Shown one piece after another: positions 45,561 through 55,025 of a stretch of 64,000 nt of DNA. Within the stretch, counting starts at the first letter, position 1. Each line of letters starts with the position of its first letter. Source of the stretch: JADHUC01 sp964623055 (lineage in GTDB: Bacteria > Planctomycetota > Planctomycetia > Pirellulales > Pirellulaceae); NCBI GenBank assembly GCA_964623055.1, contig CAZURK010000009.1:1-64000 (forward strand), in the 5' to 3' direction. The notes under the pieces are model-generated. The model did no database searches and was not told where the DNA came from. It was given only the letters and a program-made list of their open reading frames with translations. The position numbers and the translations under genes were made by a program.

Positions 45561-45905
45561 AGTGATTGACCTGTCGTTGTGTGAGTGTAGTGATTTACCC
45601 AGGGCTGAATGAGGCATGTTTGCGTGGCTTGGGTGTGCAATACGAGGTGGAAGTCTCATGAGTTCTCCTTGACGCAGGTAGGCGTGGCGTGTTTCCAGGC
45701 GTGGGGTCTCTGAGGGAGCGACTCGCATTAAGATAACACGCATCCACGGTGATTGCATCAGCAGGCTTACACTGCCCTGAACAGACTTCGATCGAGAGGA
45801 CTTGATCAGCGTGCGAATCTTGGTCAAGCATTGACAGTCCGCGACGGCCGGGTGTAAACCTTTGGCTTGGACTGCCATCTACCGCTTGCCGTCAGGGAGT
45901 TTTCC
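45561..45905. other. Divergent intergenic region
   Basis: About 345 bases between the divergent beta-helix gene and the frameshifted gene. A ribosome-binding site (GGGAG) precedes the ATG at 45906. I see no other element. Confidence 0.4.
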
Positions 45906-47521
45906 ATGAAACACGTACGCATCCTGTTGTTCAGCGCTCTCGCCCTCGTCGGACCATCTTTGCCTCTGCTGCTTTTTGCTCCGACGGTGTCTGCCGCCGA
46001 GACGCCCGACCTGTCAGTGCTGCTGCCACCGGGCGAGACGCTGCTGGCCGATATTGGCACGTATCGCGTGTCTTGGCAGTCGTACGGCCAGGAGCCCGTC
46101 GCCATGCCGGTCTCGTGGTCGGGGCACTTCGAACCGCGAGCGGGGATCTCGTACCAGGACTGGGGCCGCGTCCTGGGTCGGCGGGCGCTGCTGTTGCATT
46201 CACCGTGGCACGTGCCGCCAGGCAAGACTTGGGCGGACTATGAACTCTCGCTGCCGCGTCTGGTGCCGATCCGGTTGAAACTCGGCATTGCGATGGGACC
46301 GGACGTGGCCAGCCCCGACCGCAGCGATGGCGTGACCTTCTCGTGTTACTTAACGGTCGACGGCCGCGAGCAGGAGTTGTTGCGCCGACACCAAGCCGAG
46401 GCCCGTTGGCTGGACTTCGATTTCGACTTGACGCCGTACGCGGGCAGGACGGTTGTCCTCCGACTGCAGGTCGAACCGGGGCCGAAGAACAATGCTTCGT
46501 TCGACTACTCGTTCTTTGGAGACGCTCGAATCGCAGTCGGCGACGGGGTGGCGATTCACCTACGACGGCGACGATTGCCACGTGGTCTACGAATGGACGC
46601 CTACAACCGGCACGTTGGACGATTTCCGCGCCCAGGTCGACGACAGTCGCCCGATGGCGCCGGCACTGGGCGGCGGCGCGACGGCCGCGGTTAGGCACGC
46701 CGACCGGACGGAAGAAGTCGCACTCCGCGGCGGCCGTGCAGTCGAAGTCAAGCGCGAGCAAGAACAATTGCACGTGCTCTGGGAATACGACTTGCGGGGG
46801 CAGGCCGTGCGCGTGGCTTGGACCTACCGGATTCTCGGCAAAGCCCTAGCCGTCTCTGTACGGTGCGACGAACTGCTGGTGAGCCGATTCTCACTGGGCG
46901 ATGTTGGCCTGGCGCCGTTGCGCAGGACGTTCTCCGTGCCCTACTTGGCGGGCCATGTCGTGTATCTGCCGGCCAACCCTGCGTTCGGCGGTGACGAGGG
47001 CATGATCGCTTTCGGCAAGGCGGCCAATCGGTGTGGATACATCTGGTCCTTGCACGAGAACTACATCGACCTGTACCCGGACGCACCGTCGTACGATCCC
47101 TCGGCGCGCGTGTTGAAAGCTGACGGTACGCCGTCGCCAGCCTGGTACAACGCGGGCACCAGTTGGATCACGAGGCCGGCCAGCCGATGGCCGCCATGGC
47201 GCTGGCCAAGGTGAAGTACGACATCGAGCTGTTCCGGTTCATGCGGGACACACACGGCGGACCGCTGTTCGGCGAAGGGGCCAATCACTTCTACCGGGCT
47301 GGCCAATGCGACGGCGTGGAAGCCCAGGTCCGCGGTGGCGAGGATCACGCGCCACTGGTTGACTTCGACTTGCTGGAGATTCATCCGCAAATGGTGAACC
47401 ACGGTATGGGCTACTACGAACGCTGGTTCCGCCGCGGGTACGATCATCGTGGGGCGACGACACGGGCAGCATGGAACAGATCGACAAGTACCGGGCCCAG
47501 GAATTAGCCTTGTCCCGCTGA
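45906..47521 (+). pseudogene. Secreted glycosidase-like gene disrupted by three frameshifts
   Basis: The gene starts well: ATG at 45906 with GGGAG upstream and signal peptide (ILLFSALALVGPSLPLLLFA). The text changes frame near 46540 (SFFGDARIAVG to GWRFTYDGDDCHVVYEWTP), near 47150 (WYNAGTSW to AMALAKVKYDIELF), and near 47447 (YERWFRRGYDH to WGDDTGSMEQIDKYRAQELA), then ends at TGA 47519-47521. The pieces read as one protein in frames 1, 2, 1 and 3: a beta-sandwich of about 220 residues, then a larger domain with EGANHFYRAGQCDGVEAQV and HPQMVNHGMGYYERW. It lacks an expected C-terminal part and resembles large secreted hydrolases of unknown specificity. Sequencing error is possible, but three events in 900 bases favour decay. 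Confidence 0.65.
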
Positions 47522-47744
47522 CTCTTGGACAAGCTAGCTGCAATTCTCAGCCACCAAAGGCATTTCGGCCACTGTTAGCAAGCTCTTGAGTGTTTTGGGA
47601 TAGGGCCTGTTGCGGAGTCAGAATGATGAAAGCAGATCCCCGTGAGACGAAGTCAGGCTACCTATGGATGGCGTTGGGGAAGTCAAACGGCATCTTGCGG
47701 TAAATCGGCAACGAGGCGCTTAGCTTCGCATCACACAGCTTGTC

Positions 47745-50216
47745 TCAGCGGCAAAACGCGACAGTGAGTATGCCGTTGGCATCGGCAGCGAAGTTCGCTC
47801 GTCCCTCAGCGACGGTCAGCGGATTGTGTGGACGTTCAAGAGCATCGCATCGCTCGGCCCGTGTCCATCCCTTTGGCAGCTTGAGCGAGCCATTCGCCGG
47901 ACGGTCCAGCACATTCCAGAAACGTAGAATCAGACGTTTGCGATCTTCGGCCAGCTTGAATGCCAGCAGCGGCCCGCCGGTGAATTCGATCTCCAGCGCC
48001 GCAAGACCCGGAACGGCAGGCGATTGACCGGGAACTTGCAGGAACGGTGGCGTTGCGAATCGTTGTGCTTCCTGAAACGGTCTGATCGGGTCGCGTTCAC
48101 CATCGACCAACACGACGCGATAGCGATAAGTCCACTGCCTCTGACCCGCTTGTCCGAATTGCCAGTCGTTACCCGTCAGATTCATCATGGGCAGCGAAGT
48201 GATCTGGGCTGGTATATCCGACGTTCGGTAGTCGGGCGCTCGCACCGCGCCGGCACCGAATTGCTGCAACAGGGTATCCGGCGTCAGCAAAATGACACCT
48301 CGTTCGCCGTCTGTCGCAGAGGTAAAGGTCAAGCCGGCAAACAGTTCTGGATTCGCACCAGGAAGATCGTCGCCGCCATCGGCCTTGGGGCCGGCAACGA
48401 GAACCGCGCCGGGCGCATCATAGCGATACGTTGGATTGTCAAGCGTAAGTGGGAAGCAGAACTGAACAGTCTGTGGATCATCTGTCCAGCCATCTTCAAT
48501 CCAATAGGTAATGTCGATCCAAGGATGAGCTGTGTGGAAGAACCAGTCGCTGACGACGCTGAATCCATCACGATCGAATGTAGCTCGGATTTGGACTCCA
48601 CCTGCCGATCTGCGGCAGGACACGTCCAGGACAATCATATTACCAAGTGCATCCAACGGCTCGGGAAATACGGCCTGTGACCGAGCACGCGTGCGATACC
48701 GAGTGTTTACGAATTCACCAAAGGATGGCCCTCGGCCGGATGGAACAAGCTCGCGACCGTCGCGATCTGCCAATGAAACGATCGCGCACCGTTCTTCGTC
48801 AAAGGTGACCTTGCCGTTCTGCCAGGAAAACGTTAGGTCCTCTTGCGTGAAAGCCGATGCGGGAGACGGTGGTGCGGGACTAGGAATTGGAGCCAGTGAC
48901 CGGCCGATGTCCAAAGCTTGAACCGCGGCACTCGCGCGAACACCTGCCGACATGGCAGCGAGTCGGCGGTTGATCCCGCCCATGTCGTGTTCGGCAAAGA
49001 CCAGCAACTTCCCGATGCCGTGTTGAAGCAATTCTGTTGTACGCGGGTCCACCTTGCCGCTGATCGCCTTCAACGCGTGATCCGCCTCGGCCAGACGAAG
49101 CAATCGTTCTGCTTCTCGAAAATCCCGCGTCAGTCCCGCCAGATGCGCCGCCCACTCTTCCCAGCAGATGCCAAACGAGCCTTCCAACGTAGGAATCGCT
49201 AGTTCCTTCTCTTGGATCTCTCGTTCGGCCGCTTCAAAGAAGTCTTGATAGCGAGCGTCCATTAGGCGAATCGTTCGATCCGACTCGCTATTGAAGCGTT
49301 CAATAAACCTGGAAAAGGTGTCCGTGCGAATCCAGCCATCGTGACCGGTTCCGAGAAGCAGAATGCTTGATATCGAGTACGCATCGCCGTAAGCCTCGTA
49401 GCGATCGACCGTCTGATGAATGTAGCTCTTGCGTTGTGCGAACACTTCTGGCGTGCTTTGGCCCTCGATTGTCTGCAGTCGTTGGGCGTTTGGGTTGATG
49501 CCAGCCACTCCGGCCAGTTGGAACGCTTCTGCGTAGCCTCCCCAGGTCCGCGTTCCGTCGTACAAGTCCCAGTGAACCAGAACGCGTTTACCGTTGGGAG
49601 CCTTCCACCAGAACAACGGACACGGTTCTCGGTTTCTGTTGTAGCTCTCGGCACGAAGCCAATAGATGCCACGCCCGAGGAAATCGAAGCCGCATTCGGT
49701 CAGGATATTAGCGGAGCCCCAAGTGAGACCGGGATTCTCCATAATGAGCGCCGTTCGAGCGTCGGTACCCGAGGCCCGTTCGATCGGCACACTTCCGTAG
49801 CAGGCCCTTATTGCCGTTTCAGTGCTAAGAATTCCCCACAATAGCACGGCATAGTTGCCGGAATAGCCAATGTGCCCGTCGCGGATCGCCCTGTGTAAGC
49901 GTTCCAGCCCCGCATCGCCTCGATGCCGGTGATACACTTCAGCCCAAATGGTGCCGTCCAGATTCCATCGTCGACCGTGCTGTTCGGCCTGTTCCAGATA
50001 GTAGTCCACAAGCGCCGCCATGCGCAGTTCGATCTCGGTCGTGGATCCGCACCAGTTGTAGTCCAGGTGTTTGTCTTGAGCGATGTAAACGGTCCACTGA
50101 CGATCGTTGTTCTCCGCGGCGCGGCAAGCGTACGCGTACGTTGCGACGTATGCTGCGCAGATCAACGTCATGCGGACGAGCAAAGACGGGCCATTTGTCC
50201 AGCACATGCTTGCCAC
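47745..50216 (-). CDS. Secreted GH38-like alpha-mannosidase family protein
   Basis: About 823 residues. The N-terminal stretch contains AYVATYAYACRAAEN as a possible export signal, then VYIAQDKHLDYNWCGSTTEI, which matches the GH38 catalytic entry (His and Asp ligands near 49-51). SSILLLGTGHDGW and RYQDFFEAAEREI also fit GH38 N-terminal domain landmarks. A helical domain (about 350-440) and a long beta-sandwich C-terminal half follow. The expected specificity is alpha-mannoside hydrolysis; the exact linkage is unknown. The start is uncertain: GTG at 50216 or ATG at 50171. It is the third gene after the isochorismatase-ThuA and DUF1080 genes on the same strand. Confidence 0.72.
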   Translation of the reverse strand: MASMCWTNGPSLLVRMTLICAAYVATYAYACRAAENNDRQWTVYIAQDKHLDYNWCGSTTEIELRMAALVDYYLEQAEQHGRRWNLDGTIWAEVYHRHRGDAGLERLHRAIRDGHIGYSGNYAVLLWGILSTETAIRACYGSVPIERASGTDARTALIMENPGLTWGSANILTECGFDFLGRGIYWLRAESYNRNREPCPLFWWKAPNGKRVLVHWDLYDGTRTWGGYAEAFQLAGVAGINPNAQRLQTIEGQSTPEVFAQRKSYIHQTVDRYEAYGDAYSISSILLLGTGHDGWIRTDTFSRFIERFNSESDRTIRLMDARYQDFFEAAEREIQEKELAIPTLEGSFGICWEEWAAHLAGLTRDFREAERLLRLAEADHALKAISGKVDPRTTELLQHGIGKLLVFAEHDMGGINRRLAAMSAGVRASAAVQALDIGRSLAPIPSPAPPSPASAFTQEDLTFSWQNGKVTFDEERCAIVSLADRDGRELVPSGRGPSFGEFVNTRYRTRARSQAVFPEPLDALGNMIVLDVSCRRSAGGVQIRATFDRDGFSVVSDWFFHTAHPWIDITYWIEDGWTDDPQTVQFCFPLTLDNPTYRYDAPGAVLVAGPKADGGDDLPGANPELFAGLTFTSATDGERGVILLTPDTLLQQFGAGAVRAPDYRTSDIPAQITSLPMMNLTGNDWQFGQAGQRQWTYRYRVVLVDGERDPIRPFQEAQRFATPPFLQVPGQSPAVPGLAALEIEFTGGPLLAFKLAEDRKRLILRFWNVLDRPANGSLKLPKGWTRAERCDALERPHNPLTVAEGRANFAADANGILTVAFCR

Positions 50217-50279
50217 TTTCTCGTCAGGCTCGAGCCAACAGGAACGTGCGATTCTGCCGAATTCAGACCGGGGTCGGCG

Positions 50280-51101
50280 CTACAGCGGTCGGATCCAGAT
50301 GTTACGGAAACGAACCGGGCAGTGGTGGGCACCGAACGCAATTGGCCCTTTGGGCTTGATCGACTTGTAGCTGGCCAGATTGGCGTGCGGCGTGTGACCG
50401 TAGATCTCCTGGTTGTTATGAACCAGCACACCGTTGTGGAGCATCGTGATCCTGGCGGGCGCCACGACTTTGCCGTCATCGTCGAACTTCGGGGCAGTGA
50501 ACACGATGTCAAACGTCTGCCACTCGCCCGGTTTGCGGCAGGCGTTCGCCAACGGCGGCGTCTGGGCATAGATGGCCGCCGCTCCCCCGTCCGCGTAGAT
50601 CTTGGTCGTATACGCATACGAGTCGAAGATCTGTACTTCGACGTCCCCAAGGAAGAACAGGCCGTTGTTGCCGCGGTTCGTAATGCCCTCGGCAGGTTCC
50701 GTCGGTACCAGCCACTCCACGTGAAGCTGACAATCGCCAAATTCCTCCTTCGATGTCAACATGCCGTCGATAGCAACAAGCTCGCCGTTTTCCACTTTCC
50801 AGCCGTTCGGCTGCCACTTTGACAGATCTTCGCCGTCAAACAGCGCAATGGCGTCCGAGGGTGCGGTCCCGGCCTTGTCCTGCGTGCTCGGCTCGCCGGG
50901 CGTTACTATCGGCGGCAGCGGCCGATCCGGATCATGCACGTGAAAATCTGACCAGGGTTGGAGCGGCGTTGTCTTGTAGCCGAACACCCCCGAACCGTCC
51001 TTGGCGTAGACCCGTTCATGCCTTTGTGCATGCACACGTAATTGAAATCCAAGCACAAACGACAAAAGGGCAACGATTGCCACGAGTGATTTGCGATTCA
51101 T
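50280..51101 (-). CDS. Secreted DUF1080 (3-keto-disaccharide hydrolase-type) protein
   Basis: 273 residues with a signal peptide (SLVAIVALLSFVLGFQLRVH). The DUF1080 beta-jelly-roll is clear: SDAIALFDGEDLSKWQPNG, WKVENGELVAIDGMLTSKEE, NRGNNGLFFLGDVEVQIFDS, and PIAFGAHHCPVRFRNIWIRP at the C terminus. Some members of this family hydrolyse 3-keto-glycosides; for others the role is only binding. GGAGA precedes the ATG. It lies 63 bases upstream of the GH38-like gene, so they are probably co-expressed. Confidence 0.88.
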   Translation of the reverse strand: MNRKSLVAIVALLSFVLGFQLRVHAQRHERVYAKDGSGVFGYKTTPLQPWSDFHVHDPDRPLPPIVTPGEPSTQDKAGTAPSDAIALFDGEDLSKWQPNGWKVENGELVAIDGMLTSKEEFGDCQLHVEWLVPTEPAEGITNRGNNGLFFLGDVEVQIFDSYAYTTKIYADGGAAAIYAQTPPLANACRKPGEWQTFDIVFTAPKFDDDGKVVAPARITMLHNGVLVHNNQEIYGHTPHANLASYKSIKPKGPIAFGAHHCPVRFRNIWIRPL

Positions 51102-51184
51102 GTCTGTTCTCTCCCATCGTTGTTGGTGTCAGTAATGAGGCTACGTCGACTTTCGGACCAGCCAACACTCGCGCGTTCGAACCC

Positions 51185-51255
51185 GGGAGGGCGAAGCTCC
51201 TGCTGAGCCGGATTTCGGACGCCGACGCGCGGCTCGGCAGGAGCCTCGGCCTCCC
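51185..51255. repeat. Palindromic intergenic element
   Basis: Arms at 51185-51210 and 51230-51255 (GGGAGGGCGAAGCTCCTGC and inverse) pair with few mismatches around a 19-base loop. It lies between the isochorismatase-ThuA and DUF1080 genes and shares no sequence with the other palindromes here. Confidence 0.7.
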
Positions 51256-51270
51256 ATTCTGCAGCAGAAC

Positions 51271-52845
51271 TTAATCCGACTTGCCGCTGTCCGGCACGGG
51301 GCGGTTCATTGCCCAGAAAATGGTGTTGACCAGGAATTTGTGAAACTGAGGCTCCTTGAAATCGTCGGGATGCCCCAGGCCGGTGTAAACGATGCGCGCG
51401 TCTTTGTAGTTCCGTGTCCAGGTCAGCGGCTCCGTCCGATCGCCGAGCGCGCCGGTCATCACCACAGTCGCGTCGGAGGCGACCGGTGCTGTGTAGTAGA
51501 GCGATCCTGTGCTATGCCATTTGGCCGGTTCAACGCCCTTGAGCATAGGATGATCAGCCTGCTCGGCCACATGCGCAACGTCGGTTCCCAAGTCGTTGGA
51601 CCCGTGGCCGTGGTAGTTGCCGCCCAAAATCTGCGCGTCGAATTCCGGCCACTCGTCCTGGTCTTCTGTGGCTCGGCCGCGAACGTCGAAAGCGTGGCTG
51701 GCGGTGCGCATGCCTACTAGCGGTTTGCCCGATTCGATGTACTTGCGCACGCGATCAAGTTGTTTCTTTGGGAGTGCCAATCGACGGATGTATAGGACCA
51801 GACAGTCGGCCGATTCGAGTTCTGCCGTTTCCGGAATGTCCGAGGTGCCCTGACCGTGCAACACCGTGCAATGGCAACCGTACTGCTCGCGAAGCATCTG
51901 CGCAAACGGCGGCAACGTCTTATCCGCGTCATAGTGATCGTCGCTGACCAGGAAGGCAATGTGCGGGCGGTCGTCTTCGGTGAAGCGAACGGCCGGCTTG
52001 TCGAGCAAATCGGTCGAGGTGATCGTCGGGCAGACGAACTTTTCGATATGCTCGATGATCAACTCGGTGCCACGGACGTGCGGCACGAACGGCTTGCGTC
52101 TCGGGTTGTACATGGTGTCGGTCAAGTCGCGGACCAGCAACACGTTCTTGCCAAAGCGAACCATGTTCCGCAAGCCGAAGGGGCGGCCGATCACGCACAT
52201 GTTCGTGTGGACGCCAACCAGGATGACGTTCTCGATGCCTCGCTGCTCGTACAGGTTCCATACTTCGACGCCGGAGTCGCTGATGGCGTCCTCGTCGCAG
52301 ATCTCGATCGGGGCGGCTTGGCGCCGATCCATCTCGCGATTGGGGCAGCGAGGCTCGTCGTCACAGCCGCCGTCGGACTGATCCAAAGGCCACTCGCCTT
52401 GCTTCTCCGATTCGATCCCGCGGCACCATCCCGAAATACCATCGGGTAGATTGGCCGCTTTGGGAGCCTCCTGTGCTCGCTTGCGAGCCGGTTGATTCTC
52501 GTAAAGATCCATGCCACCACTCGGTGCATGGACGATTAGCGCGCCCCGCCCGCGAGCCTCCTTGACAAAATCGTTCATTCGCGGGGCCATCTCGGCGCCG
52601 CGTTTACACGCGCCGTCGCACCAGTGTCGAGCCCACATATCACAGATGACGACTGCTGTCTTGCTGGCGTCCCATTCGACTGTCTTGTAGACGATCTTGA
52701 AATCGCCGTTCGAATCCGCATCCGCAACGCGGCTTCGGGTACAGAGCTTCAGCGTCTGATCCGCTACGGCACTTGCCGCCAGCGCGGACAATGCAGATGT
52801 CAGCACGAGAGTCAACGCGATTCCGTGTAAGGTGTCTCTTGTCAC
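51271..52845 (-). CDS. Isochorismatase-like / ThuA fusion protein, secreted
   Basis: About 524 residues. The GTG at 52845 is chosen because GGAGA precedes it by seven bases and a signal peptide (IALTLVLTSALSALAASAVA) follows; an ATG at 52908 adds 21 residues. Residues about 60-290 form an isochorismatase-like cysteine hydrolase: VVICDMWARHWCDGA gives Asp69 and VGVHTNMCVIGR gives Cys217. A catalytic lysine could not be placed. Residues about 300-520 form a ThuA domain (IAFLVSDDHYDADKTLPPF, LGGNYHGHGSNDLGT, IVYTGLGHPDDFKEP). The combination suggests extracytoplasmic processing of a small amide or sugar derivative; the substrate is unknown. It likely heads the DUF1080 and GH38-like genes. Confidence 0.83.
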   Translation of the reverse strand: MTRDTLHGIALTLVLTSALSALAASAVADQTLKLCTRSRVADADSNGDFKIVYKTVEWDASKTAVVICDMWARHWCDGACKRGAEMAPRMNDFVKEARGRGALIVHAPSGGMDLYENQPARKRAQEAPKAANLPDGISGWCRGIESEKQGEWPLDQSDGGCDDEPRCPNREMDRRQAAPIEICDEDAISDSGVEVWNLYEQRGIENVILVGVHTNMCVIGRPFGLRNMVRFGKNVLLVRDLTDTMYNPRRKPFVPHVRGTELIIEHIEKFVCPTITSTDLLDKPAVRFTEDDRPHIAFLVSDDHYDADKTLPPFAQMLREQYGCHCTVLHGQGTSDIPETAELESADCLVLYIRRLALPKKQLDRVRKYIESGKPLVGMRTASHAFDVRGRATEDQDEWPEFDAQILGGNYHGHGSNDLGTDVAHVAEQADHPMLKGVEPAKWHSTGSLYYTAPVASDATVVMTGALGDRTEPLTWTRNYKDARIVYTGLGHPDDFKEPQFHKFLVNTIFWAMNRPVPDSGKSD

Positions 52846-52852
52846 AGTAGTT

Positions 52853-52857
52853 TCTCC
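52853..52857 (-). promoter_or_regulatory. Shine-Dalgarno fixing the start of the isochorismatase-ThuA gene
   Basis: GGAGA on the minus strand, seven bases before the GTG at 52845. It favours this start over the upstream ATG at 52908. Confidence 0.6.
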
Positions 52858-52918
52858 ATGAATCAGTTGGCCCAAGATTCGGTTTGGCAACGGTAGTGCC
52901 TTTCGCATTTCGCAGGAT

Positions 52919-52988
52919 CGTTTAACCGCGGGCCCAGCGGGCCGCGCGTTTGCGAAGACGCCCAGCCCGTTGGGCTTGGGGTTAAACG
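52919..52988. repeat. Palindromic intergenic element
   Basis: The ends CGTTTAACCGCGGGCCCAGC and GGGCTTGGGGTTAAACG are inverse copies with some mismatches, framing a GC-rich loop. It lies upstream of the isochorismatase-ThuA gene and downstream of the sialidase-like gene. Confidence 0.7.
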
Positions 52989-53117
52989 ACGATGTTGGTC
53001 AATCCGCGAGCGTAGACTAAACATAGCAAGCCGAACGCCGGGTAGCCAGCATGTGAGGGCGAGAACAGGCGAAACGATCGGTGCCCCTTCTACATCATCG
53101 CGACGCGACTCGCACGG

Positions 53118-54869
53118 CTACGGAGTGACTTGCACGTGAACGTGCTCCACAAGGAAGCCTGCTGGATCGACGGTCTCGGCTGTCGAGCGAAGACGCAGGT
53201 AGGAGACGCCTGCACATTCGTCGCTTGACTGCACAAGTTCCGCGGCTTGTTGGCCCTCCGCCAGGACGCGGCATTGACGGGCTTCCAGGTCCCAAACCAA
53301 CTCGACGTTATGCCAGCGTCCCGTTTCCAGGCGCAGCCCGCCAGGCAACCGGCCGCCCGAACTGATGGACAGTTTGAAAAGGACCTTCTTCTCGCCCACG
53401 TCGTCGGTGGGCTGAATGAAACGATCGGCCAGAGCGATGCTTGCCCCGGCGAAGCCGTCGTTCAGCATCAGCTTCAGCGCGAGACGGCCTTTTCGGCCCG
53501 CTGGGAAATTCCAGACGGCCCCGTCGGGCGGGTTTTCGTCGGCACGCCGCACATGCAAGCATTTGGCTTCGCCACGCGTGGGATGGTCGACAAGCGTCGC
53601 ACCTTGCTTGCGGTTCCGCCACCAACGAACCGGCTCGCCAAACGCCGTGAACACCGACCATCCTTCCAGTCCATTGGAGAAGCCCTCCTCCTGCTCCGTC
53701 TCGTCCAGCCACCGTGGATCAACCCGCAGCACGTTTCTGCGACCGTGCCCCTGACCGGAAATACACAGGATCATGCCGTCGCCCGTGGCAACAGCGTAAG
53801 GATACGCGGTGCCCCGGTCGCCACGTTTTGGTGGGGGCTCGTTGCGGAGAGGATCGCGGCAGATCTCGCGGCAGCCGTGCCATGTCTTTCCTTCGTCGGC
53901 GGAGATGGCTGCGTGCAGAGCGTCGCGGTTCGTGTAAACGCCTTGGCCGTCGATGCGAGAGGTGTTCTCGCAGTTGTTCCACAGAAGCACAATTCGCTTG
54001 TCCGGCAAACGCACGAGCCAGCCCGGCGAATTGGACGATCGGAACCGCGACGGTTTGGGCTCGGACCATTCGGCGCCGTCCGGCGAGAACGATTCATACA
54101 GCCAGCCGGTCTGTGTTCGGATGAGCATCCAGACGCGGCCATCGGCCAGTTGCAGGATCGTCGGCTCGCAGGCCCCGTAGTTGGATCCGTTGTATCCGTC
54201 GTAGCACGGCGCGGTCAGCTTGGCTGGCGACTGGTGCCACGTGCGGCCGCCGTCGTCTGAATAGACTGTGGTAGTGATATTTGATCCAGTCGGCGGGCCC
54301 GAGGGACGACCGCCTACCCAGTAGGCAAACGGCACGACGATGCGTCCGCTGGCCAGTTGCGTCATTCCGTTGATCGAGCCAACGTATCCCTCGAAGATCC
54401 GCTGAGGTTTGCTCCACTGGGTCTGGACGTCGGTCGAATGCGCATTCCAGATGTCGATGAAGTAGTCGATTCCCGGTCGGCGGCCGGTTCGGCGCGCCAC
54501 CATCCAGAAGAACTGAAGCTCGCCATTTTCAGCAAGAAGCGGCAACGGCGTGCCGAAGCCTTCGGGCGGCGACTCGAGTACCGTCGCCGGCTCGGACCAC
54601 GTGTCACCGTTGTTGACGGAGCGACTGCGGATGATTTTGCGGCCTGAGGCAGCGGTGCGAACGAAAACCATGTCGACCGCGCCATCGGGCGCCCGGACCA
54701 GCATCGAGCCGGCGGCAGGCGCCAGCACAACCGGCGGCTGCGGCCGATTTGGAACGGCAGCGTGGCACATTCCAACGTGGGTGTGCTGTAACCCCAACAT
54801 CACCAAGGCAACCGGAGGGGCGGTCAGCGACAAGATCAGCGCGTTGACTATGCAGTGGTAGTGACTCAT
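53118..54869 (-). CDS. Secreted sialidase-like BNR protein with C-terminal binding module
   Basis: 583 residues with a signal peptide (ALILSLTAPPVALVMLGLQ). Asp boxes mark a sialidase-type propeller at about 55-395: SVNNGDTWSEP, YSDDGGRTWHQ, SPDGAEWSEP and SADEGKTWHG. A C-terminal beta-sandwich (about 400-583; GLEGWSVFTAFGEP, GLRLETGRWHNVELVWDLEA) resembles a LamG-like binding module. GGAGG lies eight bases before the ATG. The Arg triad of a true sialidase is not assigned, so the substrate is open. It is not similar in detail to the shorter sialidase-like protein at 5542. Confidence 0.83.
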   Translation of the reverse strand: MSHYHCIVNALILSLTAPPVALVMLGLQHTHVGMCHAAVPNRPQPPVVLAPAAGSMLVRAPDGAVDMVFVRTAASGRKIIRSRSVNNGDTWSEPATVLESPPEGFGTPLPLLAENGELQFFWMVARRTGRRPGIDYFIDIWNAHSTDVQTQWSKPQRIFEGYVGSINGMTQLASGRIVVPFAYWVGGRPSGPPTGSNITTTVYSDDGGRTWHQSPAKLTAPCYDGYNGSNYGACEPTILQLADGRVWMLIRTQTGWLYESFSPDGAEWSEPKPSRFRSSNSPGWLVRLPDKRIVLLWNNCENTSRIDGQGVYTNRDALHAAISADEGKTWHGCREICRDPLRNEPPPKRGDRGTAYPYAVATGDGMILCISGQGHGRRNVLRVDPRWLDETEQEEGFSNGLEGWSVFTAFGEPVRWWRNRKQGATLVDHPTRGEAKCLHVRRADENPPDGAVWNFPAGRKGRLALKLMLNDGFAGASIALADRFIQPTDDVGEKKVLFKLSISSGGRLPGGLRLETGRWHNVELVWDLEARQCRVLAEGQQAAELVQSSDECAGVSYLRLRSTAETVDPAGFLVEHVHVQVTP

Positions 54870-55025
54870 GCTGGGTACCTCCGGGGGCGTACGCCCAATC
54901 TAATGGATTGCCGCACTGATTGCGAATGGGATACTTCTGTGAAACGACTTTCAGGTCGGGGAATACATGTATTCCCGCAACGCGAAGGAGTATTCTGACC
55001 AATGGTACAGCGAAGGGAACAAATT

